The notes: generated by a model not told the origin, from the sequence alone. DNA of 64,000 nucleotides from CAYRWR01 sp964428015 (GCA_964428015.1 CAYRWR010000002.1:62001-126000); one strand, 5' to 3'; positions 25,460-34,729 are shown, counted from the stretch's first letter. A program made the numbers and translations.

Positions 25460-26847
25460 ATTTTATCTCCTGAGGTCTCAAGCCGGACATGGATACTGGG
25501 TTTACCAGGTTCTGCATAAAAAGGCACAGCTACCCTGGAAAGGTTCCCGGGAATCCATATTGCAATCACGGCATCGCTGGTAGTAGTAAAAACTATGGCA
25601 TTATTGCGCTCGGGCCTAGGAATCTTGCAATCAACCATCCAGTCCTGCAGCTTCTTATGTCTGCCAGTCTGGTATTCCAGATTATCTCCATCCTTCCAGG
25701 GACGGACTTTAATTTCAGGCTGAAAACAAAAGCTCAGCCCTTCTTCTCCTGCCACTCTACCTTCCTGTTTTTCAAAAACAAGAATATTTTTTTTATAGAA
25801 AACACTGCAGGAATCAGTTAGTTTAACATAAATTTCATCACAGGGAAAATTTTCTCTGGTTTTCTCCAGACAAATGCTGCCATAGGAACCACTGATAAGA
25901 AGATCCTGTCTGCAAAGAATCTGAATGTAACCCTGCCCAGTGTCAGTATATCCCAGTATTTTGCTGATATCTTTCTGATGTAAAAAAAAATCAGGGCCTT
26001 TGATAGTATGAGCCAGTTTTACTAACAGTCTGGCTAAAAGGGCGGGTTTTAATTCTGCTCTAACACTTGCCGGAATGAGAATCTTATCTGTACTCAGATT
26101 CAACCCGGATATTACATTTTCCAGCAGTTGTTCCCATTGTTCCTCTTCCTGTTCAATGATTCTAGAAAGATTATATATCTTTTTGTCCGCCGCGGGAAAC
26201 CGTTTTTTTAGTAAAGGTAATATTTCAATTCGAAGCATATTACGGTCAAAGCGATTATCTTTATTAGTCTCATCATTTGAATATACGATTCCTCTGTTAA
26301 GAGCGTACTGTTCCAGTTCCGCTCTGGAAATATCCAGAAGCGGCCTGATAATATGTCCATATCTTAACCGGGGGCCAATCAGTCCCGGTAGTCCGCTACC
26401 TTTGAATAAGTGAAGTAAAAAAGTTTCCACCACATCATCCCTGTGATGCGCGGTGACTATACATCCGGCCCCCATATTCAGCCGGGCCTTCTCTAAAGCC
26501 TGGTAGCGAAGTTGACGTGCAGCTTCTTCTATGGACAAATTTTCTTTCTGACTATAATCCTGCACATTTACATAATCCGCGCTGAAGTAAACATCATTTT
26601 TAATACATATATCACGGCAAAATTTTAATTCCTCATCAGCCGAATTACGCAGCCCATGATGGATGTAGGCTGCAGCCAGTTTTATCCCGGTTTGCTGTCT
26701 TAGCCGTACCAGGAGGTCGAGCAGTACTGAAGAGTCCAGTCCACCGGAAAAAGCAACCAATACCCTGCTTTCCGGAGAAAGCAGGGATTGTTCATAGAAA
26801 ATATTATGGATTTTTTGATTTAGAGAGGAAACAGGGCTTTGAGACAT
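25456..26847 (-). CDS. tilS: tRNA(Ile)-lysidine synthetase TilS
   Basis: TilS converts C34 of the CAU-anticodon tRNA-Ile to lysidine so that it reads AUA. The PP-loop VAFSGGLDSSVLLDLL starts near residue 30. AAYIHHGLRNSADEELKFC and TAHHRDDVVETFLLHLFKGSGLPGL (given here as family blocks) follow, with RPLLDISRAELEQYA and a C-terminal domain with VRPWKDGDNLEYQTGRHKKL. The 463 residues fit the longer E. coli-like form. It begins one base after the pth stop and overlaps hpt by four bases. Confidence 0.95.
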   Translation of the reverse strand: MSQSPVSSLNQKIHNIFYEQSLLSPESRVLVAFSGGLDSSVLLDLLVRLRQQTGIKLAAAYIHHGLRNSADEELKFCRDICIKNDVYFSADYVNVQDYSQKENLSIEEAARQLRYQALEKARLNMGAGCIVTAHHRDDVVETFLLHLFKGSGLPGLIGPRLRYGHIIRPLLDISRAELEQYALNRGIVYSNDETNKDNRFDRNMLRIEILPLLKKRFPAADKKIYNLSRIIEQEEEQWEQLLENVISGLNLSTDKILIPASVRAELKPALLARLLVKLAHTIKGPDFFLHQKDISKILGYTDTGQGYIQILCRQDLLISGSYGSICLEKTRENFPCDEIYVKLTDSCSVFYKKNILVFEKQEGRVAGEEGLSFCFQPEIKVRPWKDGDNLEYQTGRHKKLQDWMVDCKIPRPERNNAIVFTTTSDAVIAIWIPGNLSRVAVPFYAEPGKPSIHVRLETSGDKI

Positions 26848-26848
26848 C

Positions 26849-27406
26849 CTAGTTAAATTCGTTCATGGCCTTTTCAGTATCACCGGAAATGATCATTTCG
26901 ATGGCATCACAGGCCTTGTCTACAATCGGATCCAGCATATCAATATCCTCAGGTGAAAACTTACCCAGGACAAATTCTTCCAGCTTGATATGATCATCAG
27001 GAGTGCCTACTCCGATTCTGATACGGGGAAAATTGTCCGATTTCAGGAACTGTATCAAAGACTTAATACCATTATGCCCGCCGCTGGATCCATATTTACG
27101 GATGCGGATGGTACCCAGAGGAAGATTTACATCATCACATACAACCACGATATTTTCCGGCATTATCCGTAAAAAACTGGCCATATAAAGTACAGCTTCA
27201 CCACTGAGATTGACAAAAGTCTGAGGTTTTAGAAGCATAACACGCTCATTCCCCACCCTCATCCTTCCAATCATAGATTTCTTCTTTTTAGTGTCGACAG
27301 AAATCTCATGCCGGGCTGCCAGGCGGTCCAGTACGTAAAATCCCAGGTTGTGCCGGGTGTTGAGATATTTCTCTCCCGGATTACCTAATCCCACTACAAG
27401 TTTCAA
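26849..27406 (-). CDS. pth: Peptidyl-tRNA hydrolase
   Basis: Pth recycles peptidyl-tRNA released from stalled ribosomes. The N-terminus MKLVVGLGNPGEKYLNTRHN has the catalytic His in TRHNLGF. Other conserved blocks are LLKPQTFVNLSGEAV, VVCDDVNLPLGTIRIRKYGS with the active Asp, and SGGHNGIKSLIQFL. The 185 residues match. The gene follows rplY by 21 bases, the common ctc-pth arrangement. Confidence 0.97.
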   Translation of the reverse strand: MKLVVGLGNPGEKYLNTRHNLGFYVLDRLAARHEISVDTKKKKSMIGRMRVGNERVMLLKPQTFVNLSGEAVLYMASFLRIMPENIVVVCDDVNLPLGTIRIRKYGSSGGHNGIKSLIQFLKSDNFPRIRIGVGTPDDHIKLEEFVLGKFSPEDIDMLDPIVDKACDAIEMIISGDTEKAMNEFN

Positions 27407-27427
27407 ATTTTTACCCTCGGGCGGCCA

Positions 27428-27979
27428 TTACTTGACTTCGACCAGGACATTACCTTCATGTGTAATAATCTTGAAATTTAAATCAGATTTAATATCTCTC
27501 ACGATCATGTATTGTTTAGCTTTCACATTGGAAATGTCTACATCAATTTTGTCAGGCAGAGTTTTATCAGTAGCGCGTACTTTCAGTTTTCGTTTGAAAG
27601 TAAACAGGTTTCCACCTTCCTTAACTCCGATGGGCACTCCTATGTAATTGATGGGCACATCTGTTTCAAATTCTCTACCCGGGACAATTGTAAAGAAATC
27701 AATGTGCAGAAAATTACGTTTCACAGGATGGAACTTATAGTCCTTTACTATTACATTATATTTCTCTTTACCGACTTCCAGAGTAATAATGTGATGTTTG
27801 GCATAAGTCTGGAACAATTTTTCAAATTCCAGATAATCCAGAGTGATGTTTACACTTTCCTTAACTCCAGGACCATATATAACCCCGGGGAGTTTTTTGT
27901 CTTTTCTCAGCCGGGCAGATTCTTCTTTACCGGTGATTTTTCTTTCTACTGCTTTGAGTACAATAGCATCAGCTGCCAT
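27428..27979 (-). CDS. rplY: Ribosomal protein bL25 (TL5/CTC form)
   Basis: bL25 binds 5S rRNA. The first 95 residues form the RNA-binding domain (EESARLRKDKKLPGVIYGPG, DYKFHPVKRNFLHIDFFTI). The rest is the C-terminal CTC domain (VPINYIGVPIGVKEGGNLFT). Total length 183, the long form typical of spirochaetes and Firmicutes, not the E. coli short form. The RBS AGGAGGAAAAAGAA precedes the ATG. It lies between prs and pth, the same order as in Bacillus. Confidence 0.95.
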   Translation of the reverse strand: MAADAIVLKAVERKITGKEESARLRKDKKLPGVIYGPGVKESVNITLDYLEFEKLFQTYAKHHIITLEVGKEKYNVIVKDYKFHPVKRNFLHIDFFTIVPGREFETDVPINYIGVPIGVKEGGNLFTFKRKLKVRATDKTLPDKIDVDISNVKAKQYMIVRDIKSDLNFKIITHEGNVLVEVK

Positions 27980-28021
27980 TTCTTTTTCCTCCTGATATGT
28001 GCACCTATCGTGGTAAATCTA

Positions 28022-28999
28022 TTATTCTACTTTGGTTTCATTCACAAATAAACTGCTGACTGAAGTATCCTCATGAATCCGCTTGATTGCTTCGCCAAAA
28101 AGCTGAGCTACCGTCAAAATCTTCAGTTTATCTCCAATCACCTTACTTTTATCTTCTTCTACCGGGATAGTGTCAGTGAAATAAATCGCATCAATCACTG
28201 AATCCCTTAATCTCTCGGCGGCCGGACCTGATAACACAGCATGTGTGGAAAACACATGAACACTTTTAGCACCTTTCTCTTTCAGTATTTTCGCAGCCTG
28301 AACAATCGTCCCTGCTGTATCTACCATGTCATCGACCATGAAAACGTTCATTCCTTCTACGCTTCCAATGAGATTTAGTACTTCGGCAGTGTTTTTTTTC
28401 TCCCGGCGTTTATCCAGGATAGCCATCCCCACTCCCAGAAGTTTAGCAAAAAACCGCGATCTTTCTACACCGCCAATATCCGGAGAAACCACAATGAATT
28501 CTTCCATGTCACCCAGAGTTCTGGCTTGTTCCAGAAATACCGGAGTGGCATATAGATGATCCACCGGAATATCAAAAAAGCCCTGTATCTGAGCCGCATG
28601 TAAATCCAGAGTTAACACTCTATCTACTCCCGATACTGTCAGCATATTGGCAATCAACTTGGAAGTGATAGGAACCCTGGGTTCTGCTTTTCTTTCCTGT
28701 CGTCCATAACCATAATAAGGTATAACCGCTGTTATCCTGCTGGCAGATGCTCTACGTAAGGCATCCACTATAATCAGCAGTTCCATCAGGTTCTTGTGAC
28801 CCGGATTACAGGTAGGCTGGATGACATAAACATCCGCGCCTCTCACATTATCTCTGATTTTAACAAATAACTCATTATCCGCAAAATCGGTCAGATAGAT
28901 ATCTCCCAGCTTCATATGAAGATTGTGCGCAATCTTTTCTGCTAAAGGCTGGTTGGCTCTACCTGAAAAAATAAGCATTCTAGAGTCTGTAAAATTCAT
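28022..28999 (-). CDS. prs: Ribose-phosphate pyrophosphokinase
   Basis: PRPP synthetase transfers pyrophosphate from ATP to ribose 5-phosphate for nucleotide, His and Trp synthesis. Motifs are MLIFSGRANQPLAEKIAHNL, FADNELFVKIRDNVRGADVY, IPYYGYGRQERKAEPRVPIT, LTLDLHAAQIQGFFDIPVDH, and the PRPP loop FMVDDMVDTAGTIVQAAKIL. The 325 residues fit the class I family. It sits between tRNA-Gln/spoVG and rplY. Product use links to hpt, trpF and purH in the same window, though they are not in one operon. Confidence 0.97.
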   Translation of the reverse strand: MNFTDSRMLIFSGRANQPLAEKIAHNLHMKLGDIYLTDFADNELFVKIRDNVRGADVYVIQPTCNPGHKNLMELLIIVDALRRASASRITAVIPYYGYGRQERKAEPRVPITSKLIANMLTVSGVDRVLTLDLHAAQIQGFFDIPVDHLYATPVFLEQARTLGDMEEFIVVSPDIGGVERSRFFAKLLGVGMAILDKRREKKNTAEVLNLIGSVEGMNVFMVDDMVDTAGTIVQAAKILKEKGAKSVHVFSTHAVLSGPAAERLRDSVIDAIYFTDTIPVEEDKSKVIGDKLKILTVAQLFGEAIKRIHEDTSVSSLFVNETKVE

Positions 29000-29044
29000 C
29001 CTCTCTCCTGCACTGCTCCAGAGATATTCTCTATTATGAATACG

Positions 29045-29116
29045 CTGGGGCGGAAGGATTCGAACCTCCGAATAACGGGACCAAAACCCGCTGCCTTACC
29101 GCTTGGCCACGCCCCA
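29045..29116 (-). tRNA. tRNA-Gln (anticodon TTG)
   Basis: On the minus strand the acceptor TGGGGCG/CGCCCCA (7 bp, discriminator G), the D arm with AAGCGGTAAGG, the anticodon stem GCGGG/CCCGT with loop TTTTGGT (anticodon TTG, Gln), and the T arm GGAGG/CCTTC (one mismatch-like G-T pairing) with TTCGAAT form a full cloverleaf. CCA is not encoded. It lies between spoVG and prs, likely inside the operon transcript. Confidence 0.95.
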
Positions 29117-29123
29117 TCCAATA

Positions 29124-29378
29124 CTATTCAGACTGATAAGCTTCCAGGATAGCGCCCTGCATCCTTTCACGAAAATCTGAATTTATGGGATGAGCCACGT
29201 CTTTCATCTCACCGCTTTTGGTCTTGCGGGAGGGCATGGCTATAAACAATCCGTTTTGGCCTTCGATCACTTTGATGTTATGCACAACAAAGCTGTCATC
29301 AAAAGTCACAGAAGCATAAGCCTTAAGCTTGTTGCTATCACCTTCTACCTTCTTAATCCTGATGTCAGTAATTTCCAT
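29124..29378 (-). CDS. spoVG: SpoVG-family nucleic-acid-binding regulator
   Basis: SpoVG binds DNA and RNA and regulates gene expression in spirochaetes and Firmicutes; no sporulation role is implied. The 84 residues start MEITDIRIKKVEGDSNKLKA and include YASVTFDDSFVVHNIKVIEG, FIAMPSRKTKSGEMKDVAHP and INSDFRERMQ, the conserved core with the basic helix. The RBS AGGAGGAAGACTC lies before the ATG. Genes around it (ispE upstream, tRNA-Gln and prs downstream) are as in Borrelia and Bacillus relatives. Confidence 0.95.
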   Translation of the reverse strand: MEITDIRIKKVEGDSNKLKAYASVTFDDSFVVHNIKVIEGQNGLFIAMPSRKTKSGEMKDVAHPINSDFRERMQGAILEAYQSE

Positions 29379-29432
29379 GAGTCTTCCTCCTGATGAATTT
29401 CTATTGGTGTTTAGCCAAAAATTTTTTCTAGC

Positions 29433-30263
29433 CTATCGGTAGACCGGTCTGCACAAAAAAAGTGGAAAATCCACTTCAGCTTCAATCAACTTTTTATCCT
29501 GTTCTGCCTGGGATAAATCCTGGTACACATATACCAAGGAAGATCCGCTCCCACTCATAAAGACCAATTCTGATGAAATGATAGAGTCCACTTTGGTCTT
29601 CACTGCCCTTAAACCTACATGGCTGTTCAGGACAAAATGTTGAAAACTATTATACACTGAATTTTTAAGAAAATCAAACTTCACTTCAGATAATTTTAGA
29701 AAAGGGAGGATACCTGACCCATTCCCATAGCTATCTATAAGGGAATAAGCCCAGGCTGTAGATATATGGATACCCGGATAAACAATCAAAAAGTACATAT
29801 CCTCTAAACGGGAGTTCAGACCAACAATCCTATCTCCTTTTCCGGATACGTGCGCCAGTCCTCCAGTCAGAAAAAAAGAAACATCACTGCCTATCTTTGC
29901 AGCCAGAGAAAAGAGTTTGTGTGTGGGAATCTGATATTTGTCGGCCAGTGCCTGGAGCACAAAGGCGGCATTGGAACTACCGCCCCCCAATCCTGCACCC
30001 ATGGGAATATTTTTTTTAATAAAAATTTTATAGTGATCATGTACATTGAAACTCTCTTTGAACAAACGTAAAGCTTTATGAACCGTAGTCTCCTGATCCC
30101 GCAAAGAAGGTTCAAATACTATCTGATCCTGGGAAGAATCCTGTATGTTTATCTCATCAGCCAGAGATATCTCCTGAAAAACACTTTCCAACCAATGGTA
30201 GGAATCTACAGGATCCTTCCCGATCACATCCAGATATAAGTTTATTTTTGCAGTTGACCACAA
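29433..30263 (-). CDS. ispE: 4-diphosphocytidyl-2-C-methyl-D-erythritol kinase
   Basis: IspE phosphorylates CDP-methylerythritol in the MEP isoprenoid pathway. It is a GHMP kinase: STAKINLYLDVIGKDPVDSY at the N-terminus, the ATP loop KKNIPMGAGLGGGSSNAAFV, and the third motif VFMSGSGSSLVYVY near the end. The frame can start at an ATG at 30287, inside ilvE, but a TTG at 30263, four bases after the ilvE stop, gives the standard family N-terminus; I favour it but cannot exclude the ATG. Length 276-284 is typical. spoVG follows 54 bases downstream. Confidence 0.93.
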   Translation of the reverse strand: MWSTAKINLYLDVIGKDPVDSYHWLESVFQEISLADEINIQDSSQDQIVFEPSLRDQETTVHKALRLFKESFNVHDHYKIFIKKNIPMGAGLGGGSSNAAFVLQALADKYQIPTHKLFSLAAKIGSDVSFFLTGGLAHVSGKGDRIVGLNSRLEDMYFLIVYPGIHISTAWAYSLIDSYGNGSGILPFLKLSEVKFDFLKNSVYNSFQHFVLNSHVGLRAVKTKVDSIISSELVFMSGSGSSLVYVYQDLSQAEQDKKLIEAEVDFPLFLCRPVYR

Positions 30264-30267
30264 GGTC

Positions 30268-31143
30268 CTATTCAATGGCTGTCCCATTGGAAGTCACATG
30301 CTTTTTAAAAGCTTCGATCAATTCACGTGTCAGGGGACCGGGTTTGCCGTCTCCTATGATGCGCCCATCCACGCTGGAAACAGGCACCACTTCCGCGGCT
30401 GTACCGGTAACCAGCATCTCATCGGCTAAAAACAGCTCCGCGCGTGTCATTTGGCGTTCAATAGTTTGATAACCCAGGCCCTGTGCCAGTTCGATCACTG
30501 TAGCCCTGGTTATTCCGGCGAGGGCTCCGGCATAGATGGGAGGTGTATACAGAACATTGTTTTTAATCATAAAGATATTGTCGCCGGTGCACTCTGCTAC
30601 ATATCCTTCCTGATTCAGCATAATAGCTTCTTCACATCCCGCGTTATGGGCTTCGATTTTTGCCATGATGTTGTTTAAATAATTCAGAGATTTAACAATG
30701 GGGTTCAAGGCTTCAGGAACATTACGCCGGGTAGGCACTGTCATCAAGGGCATACCGTTATCATACATTTCCTGGGGATAGAGCTTGATCGTATCAGCTA
30801 TGATAAAATAGCTGGGAGTATCACATCTCCAGGGAGCTAAACCCAGTGTACCAGTTCCACGGGTAACTACCGGTCGTATATATCCGTCTTTTATCCCATT
30901 GGCTTTACAGGTAGCTATAATGGCTTTTTTAAATTCGGCACGGGTGATGGGGATTTCCAGCATGATGATCTTGGCAGAATCATACAGCCTGTCGATATGT
31001 TCATCCAGCTTGAATACGCGTCCATTGTATGCACGTATACCTTCAAACACGCCGTCTCCATAAAGCACTCCATGATCAAAAACACTGACCGCTGCTTTAT
31101 CAGCTTCTACCAATTTTCCGTTGAGATAGACCATCTTTGGCAT
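30268..31143 (-). CDS. ilvE: Branched-chain amino-acid aminotransferase (class IV)
   Basis: A fold-type IV PLP aminotransferase that interconverts branched-chain 2-oxo acids and amino acids. Conserved parts are VFDHGVLYGDGVFEGIRAYN, RRNVPEALNPIVKSLNYLNN (the Lys in KSLNYLNN binds PLP), EAIMLNQEGYVAECTGDNIF, and the loop LVTGTAAEVVPVSSVDGR. Length 291 is typical. D-amino-acid aminotransferase is the alternative, but the KSLNYLNN and GIRAY motifs favour IlvE. The ATG follows an AAGGAG site. It is the first gene of the run leading into ispE, spoVG and prs, so its promoter probably lies in the 31144-31300 region. Confidence 0.9.
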   Translation of the reverse strand: MPKMVYLNGKLVEADKAAVSVFDHGVLYGDGVFEGIRAYNGRVFKLDEHIDRLYDSAKIIMLEIPITRAEFKKAIIATCKANGIKDGYIRPVVTRGTGTLGLAPWRCDTPSYFIIADTIKLYPQEMYDNGMPLMTVPTRRNVPEALNPIVKSLNYLNNIMAKIEAHNAGCEEAIMLNQEGYVAECTGDNIFMIKNNVLYTPPIYAGALAGITRATVIELAQGLGYQTIERQMTRAELFLADEMLVTGTAAEVVPVSSVDGRIIGDGKPGPLTRELIEAFKKHVTSNGTAIE

Positions 31144-31592
31144 CAGTAACTCCTTGAGGTAACACCTTTCTGTATTTGTAGTATTCTAACACACAAAATC
31201 GAAATATTCCAGATTTCATGAAAAATGTTCATTATTTTATTAAATTTTCGTGATTTTTATCTAAAAGTGTCCGTTTACGTATAGTTTTTGCGCTATTTCC
31301 ACAAAAAAAACCAAGGCATAAACCATGGTTTTTTCCAAATTTTTGGTGAAATTATCTTAAAAAAGATACAGCAGGTCTTGACATGGTGCATTTTCGATTA
31401 ATTATTTTGACGCCCTGACTAAATAAGGTATCCCTTTCCCCACTGAATCCCAATAACACATTTGGTTACCATGAAAGTCTCTGAGAAGAATTTTGACTTG
31501 AGGAATTGGTATAGTATTCCTAAATAGACTGAAAAGGGGCTGGAAACCCAGTCAGGCCAGATAAACTCAACCTAAAGAAAGAGAATATAGAA
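31144..31592. other. 449-base gap between ilvE and lolD
   Basis: AT-rich, without a frame that looks coding. It holds the ilvE promoter region at the left (an extended -10-like TGTTAGAAT about 50 bases before the gene on the minus strand), one terminator hairpin at 31303-31332, and a short self-complementary stretch near 31530-31555 (GACTG with CAGTC). No T-box or other riboswitch motif was recognised in the ilvE leader. Confidence 0.5.
31303..31332. terminator. Bidirectional hairpin with T-runs on both sides
   Basis: AAACCAAGG and CCATGGTTT pair with a single mismatch around a 6-base loop. T-runs follow in both orientations. On the minus strand it would end lolD transcription before ilvE. 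Confidence 0.6.
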
Positions 31593-32261
31593 TTATTTCA
31601 GATCAACAATCTGGTCGCATTTTGCGGCCATCTCCATTGAATGTGTAGCTATCACCAGCGTTTTTTTGTACTTGTCTTTAAGCTCCCACATAAGGGATTC
31701 TACATTGGCCGCATTTCTTTTATCCAGGCTCCCTGTAGGCTCATCAGCAAAAATTACATCAGGGTCATTCATAAGTGATCGTATTACTGCTACTCTTTGT
31801 CTTTCTCCACCGGATAATTGATCAGGATAATGACTGGCACGTTCAGCCAGTCCAATATCACTTAAAAAGGTCATAGCCTTATCAATATCACTGTTATCCA
31901 CTCCGGATTTATGGATTCGTACCGGTATTAAAACATTTTCCAGTGCCGTAAAATCATCCAGTAAATAGTGATGCTGAAAAATAAATCCGACATGAGAGTT
32001 TCTGAAATCTGATAATTTACTTTCTGTCATATTATCTATGCGTTCCTGACGAAGCCAAACCTGGCCTGTGCTGGGACGATCCAGGCCAGACAGGACATTT
32101 AGTAATGTAGTTTTACCTCTTCCGCTCTCACCGATGATAGCAACAGCTTTACCTGCTTCTATCTCTACATCTATCCCTTCCAGGACTACCACTTCATCTA
32201 CCAGCGTTTTATATATCTTGGACACAGAACTCGCAATAATTATTTTGTTATTTTCAGTCAT
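31593..32261 (-). CDS. lolD: Lipoprotein-release ABC transporter ATPase LolD
   Basis: LolD powers extraction of outer-membrane lipoproteins from the inner membrane. The 222 residues have Walker A AIIGESGRGKTTLLNVLSGL, Q-loop GFIFQHHYLLDDFTALENVL, signature LSGGERQRVAVIRSL, Walker B VIFADEPTGSLDKRNA and switch His in LVIATHSMEMA. The block around the Q-loop fits LolD/MacB-type exporters. It overlaps the permease gene by 8 bases and is expressed with it. A related FtsE-type role is less likely given the neighbour. Confidence 0.9.
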   Translation of the reverse strand: MTENNKIIIASSVSKIYKTLVDEVVVLEGIDVEIEAGKAVAIIGESGRGKTTLLNVLSGLDRPSTGQVWLRQERIDNMTESKLSDFRNSHVGFIFQHHYLLDDFTALENVLIPVRIHKSGVDNSDIDKAMTFLSDIGLAERASHYPDQLSGGERQRVAVIRSLMNDPDVIFADEPTGSLDKRNAANVESLMWELKDKYKKTLVIATHSMEMAAKCDQIVDLK

Positions 32262-33537
32262 TGCGCAGTACCTCCACAGGTCTCATACGTGATGCCTTTA
32301 AGGCGGGGAAGACTACGGCTAGGGTTGACACTGCTACTGATAACAGAATTATAAAGGCGATATCCTGATACATAATCTTTATGGGGAATTCTGTGATATA
32401 ATATACACTGCTTTTGAAAAACTCAAAATGTGCCGGCGGAGCCATGGGCTGGATCCAATTGACCATGTAATATGCTGACCAGTTTATAAAATCAATAAAT
32501 TTTTCAATTCCATGTAGTATTGTATTCAATGATACAGTGAGGAATAATCCCAGGAGTACTCCCAGTGCTGAACCAGCTGCTCCCAATAAAAATCCATCAA
32601 ACAGAAATACCTGTAAAGCATCCCCGGGTTTGAGACCCATAGCTTTGAGAATACCTATCTCTTCTTTTTTATCCACAACCATCCCGATCATAGTAGACAA
32701 GATATTGAAAAATACTACAACGAAAAAGAAAAACAAAATGACCTTCATGATTACCTGTTCATTGTCGATTGCTGCCAGCTGATTTCTATTGAGTGTCTTC
32801 CAGGTCCATTTATAATAGGGGACTTTTTCATTCATGGCAGGAAGGTATTTTTCCACCTCAAAAGGATCTTTAACTTTTACTGCAAGTCCATAGGCTTTAT
32901 TAGGTTCATTAAAAATCAATTGAGCTGCTTCAAAAGAAATAAAGGACAAGCCGGAATCATAATCCTTATGACCGGCTGAAAAAATACCAACTACCTTAAA
33001 CCGGTACTGAAGTACATAGAAAGTGGGGTCGAAAACCATGATGTCCACCCAGTCGCCCACTCTGGCTCCCAGATTCTGCGCCAGGTTTTCACCCAGAACT
33101 ATGCTTTTTTTATCAGTAAAATCAAACCCGCCATCCATGACATGAAATTGCGTTCCAAAATCCTTGTCATCTTTATGATAATAAGGGGGTATACCCATAA
33201 CCTCTGATCCGTATTCTCCGGTGCGGCCTTTGATCAGGACCTGCTTCTGGAAAAAGGGGATGACAGAAGTGACACCTGGAATTTGCTTAAGGTCATTTAT
33301 ATATTCTTCATATTGACTCATGCCATCTTCCGGACCCAGGATCATCACATGAGCATCTTTACTCATGATCTTTTCCATAAGATTAAAATGAAATCCATTG
33401 GCTGCAGATAAAATCACCACAGCCGCTGCAGCGGAAATAACGATGGTAAAAAAAGCAATAATGGCAATAGTGGAAATACCACGGTCGCTGGCTTTAAACT
33501 TCAGATACTTTGAGGCAAGATAGGGTATAATATTCAT
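32254..33537 (-). CDS. lolC: Lipoprotein-releasing system permease LolC/LolE
   Basis: A 427-residue FtsX-like permease with the LolCE layout: an N-terminal helix (IAIIAFFTIVISAAAAVVIL), a large periplasmic domain (about 50-270, with VPYYKWTWKTLNRNQ), and three C-terminal helices (VILFFFFVVVFFNILSTMIG; FLFDGFLLGAAGSALGVLLG; IAFIILLSVAVSTLAVVFPA). The closing SRMRPVEVLRND is the usual FtsX ending, and the GILKAMGLKPGDALQVFL block is characteristic. Only one permease gene is present, so it probably works as a homodimer (LolF-like). Together with lolD it matches the many lipoproteins in this window. Confidence 0.9.
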   Translation of the reverse strand: MNIIPYLASKYLKFKASDRGISTIAIIAFFTIVISAAAAVVILSAANGFHFNLMEKIMSKDAHVMILGPEDGMSQYEEYINDLKQIPGVTSVIPFFQKQVLIKGRTGEYGSEVMGIPPYYHKDDKDFGTQFHVMDGGFDFTDKKSIVLGENLAQNLGARVGDWVDIMVFDPTFYVLQYRFKVVGIFSAGHKDYDSGLSFISFEAAQLIFNEPNKAYGLAVKVKDPFEVEKYLPAMNEKVPYYKWTWKTLNRNQLAAIDNEQVIMKVILFFFFVVVFFNILSTMIGMVVDKKEEIGILKAMGLKPGDALQVFLFDGFLLGAAGSALGVLLGLFLTVSLNTILHGIEKFIDFINWSAYYMVNWIQPMAPPAHFEFFKSSVYYITEFPIKIMYQDIAFIILLSVAVSTLAVVFPALKASRMRPVEVLRND

Positions 33538-33715
33538 TCAAGTAACCTTTTTCCTGTTCCGATATTCAGAAGGTACAGTATAAATAATAGAGCATTTAAT
33601 GTAAAATTTGTGCCTATTGCGGTTTTTCCGTTGGAAAATTTGCTTCAGGGAAATTTTATGTTACAATTACATTAGCTTGTAAATTGCTGTCAGCCCGAAA
33701 GAGGAGTGATTTTGT

Positions 33716-34729
33716 ATGACTGATTCAGAATTCAAGACAGAGGCGAATTTCAGCATCATAAAAGGTAAGCTGAAAGCTGTTTCCACATCCTCTTTTGGTG
33801 TATTTGTGGCATTCATGGATAACGTCACCAAGACTATTGATCGTTTTGATATCATCTGCTCTCATTTCAGCACTATCTATGAAAATAACGTCAATATGCC
33901 CTGGAACGAAATGGAAGAACTTATCCAGCAGATGAAATGGAAAGGTGAATACGCCACCAATCTGACACATGATACCTCTTCGACCCTGGAAGACCTGTTC
34001 GAACCCGGGACAGGCAGAGTTCTGGATATATGGCAAGCAGTCAAAAAAAATCAATATAATAAGGCTGAAGCTATTTTTGAAGAGTATCTGATGCGACCCA
34101 CTGGTGATAAGAACATAAAAGTAGAAATTGGAGTCGAAAATATCAGTGGTACGGACATTGACCGGGTCAAGATGCAGAGAGAGCAGAAAGCCAATCAGGA
34201 ACAGGCTATGCTTAGCGAGCCACAATCTCCCCTGGTCAATACACAGGATAATGCGGTAATTTTAGATATTTCCCTGGTACTTTCTCCCATTTCAGGCGTT
34301 TCTTTAAGTGAATTGAAGCAAGGTGAAAAAATCCTGGTAAAGATAAGTGAACAATCCAACCGGGGTCAATACTTTATCGACCTGTTAGGCGCTCAGGTGG
34401 ATGGTGAGCTGGTACCTGTACCGGCTACAATTGAAAAAATTATCATGGCTGAAAAGCTCAATACAGTGATTGTAAGTATAGGACCTGGTATATACGGAAA
34501 AGCACTGGAAGAAGACAATGTAAAAGCAAAACGCTACGATCCTGCCAAAGATAAACGTCAAAATAAAGGAGCCACTCAACAGATTCAGGCAAATATGGCC
34601 ATCGAAACGGCTAAACCTATGATGACTCCTGAACCGGAAGAAGGTGGAAATAAAAATCTAGTCTTCCTTATAATTGGAGGATTGGCTCTGTTAATGATCA
34701 TTATTCTTATTTTTCTTTTAATCTCCTGA
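33716..34729 (+). CDS. Tail-anchored protein of unknown function
   Basis: A 337-residue acidic soluble protein with one C-terminal transmembrane helix (LVFLIIGGLALLMIIILIFL) followed by only a few residues. It is probably membrane-anchored with its body in the cytoplasm. Residues 1-150 look helical (TKTIDRFDIICSHFSTIY, MEELIQQMKWKGEYATNL). Residues about 180-260 look like a beta-rich module (AVILDISLVLSPISGVSLSE, KIMAEKLNTVIVSIGPGIYG-like strands). There is no signal peptide or recognisable catalytic motif. The ATG has GAGGAG ten bases upstream. It stands alone between divergent lolC and the CDF transporter. I do not recognise a family. Confidence 0.8.
   Translation: MTDSEFKTEANFSIIKGKLKAVSTSSFGVFVAFMDNVTKTIDRFDIICSHFSTIYENNVNMPWNEMEELIQQMKWKGEYATNLTHDTSSTLEDLFEPGTGRVLDIWQAVKKNQYNKAEAIFEEYLMRPTGDKNIKVEIGVENISGTDIDRVKMQREQKANQEQAMLSEPQSPLVNTQDNAVILDISLVLSPISGVSLSELKQGEKILVKISEQSNRGQYFIDLLGAQVDGELVPVPATIEKIIMAEKLNTVIVSIGPGIYGKALEEDNVKAKRYDPAKDKRQNKGATQQIQANMAIETAKPMMTPEPEEGGNKNLVFLIIGGLALLMIIILIFLLIS

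Noticed and set aside
31144..31592. T-box or amino-acid leader before ilvE
   Set aside because: No T-box sequence, specifier loop or leader peptide with repeated Ile/Leu/Val codons was seen; only a hairpin with T-runs.
33640..33672. Possible promoter (TTGCTT and TACAAT, 16-base gap) before the tail-anchored gene
   Set aside because: The match is modest in a very AT-rich gap, too weak to list as a feature.
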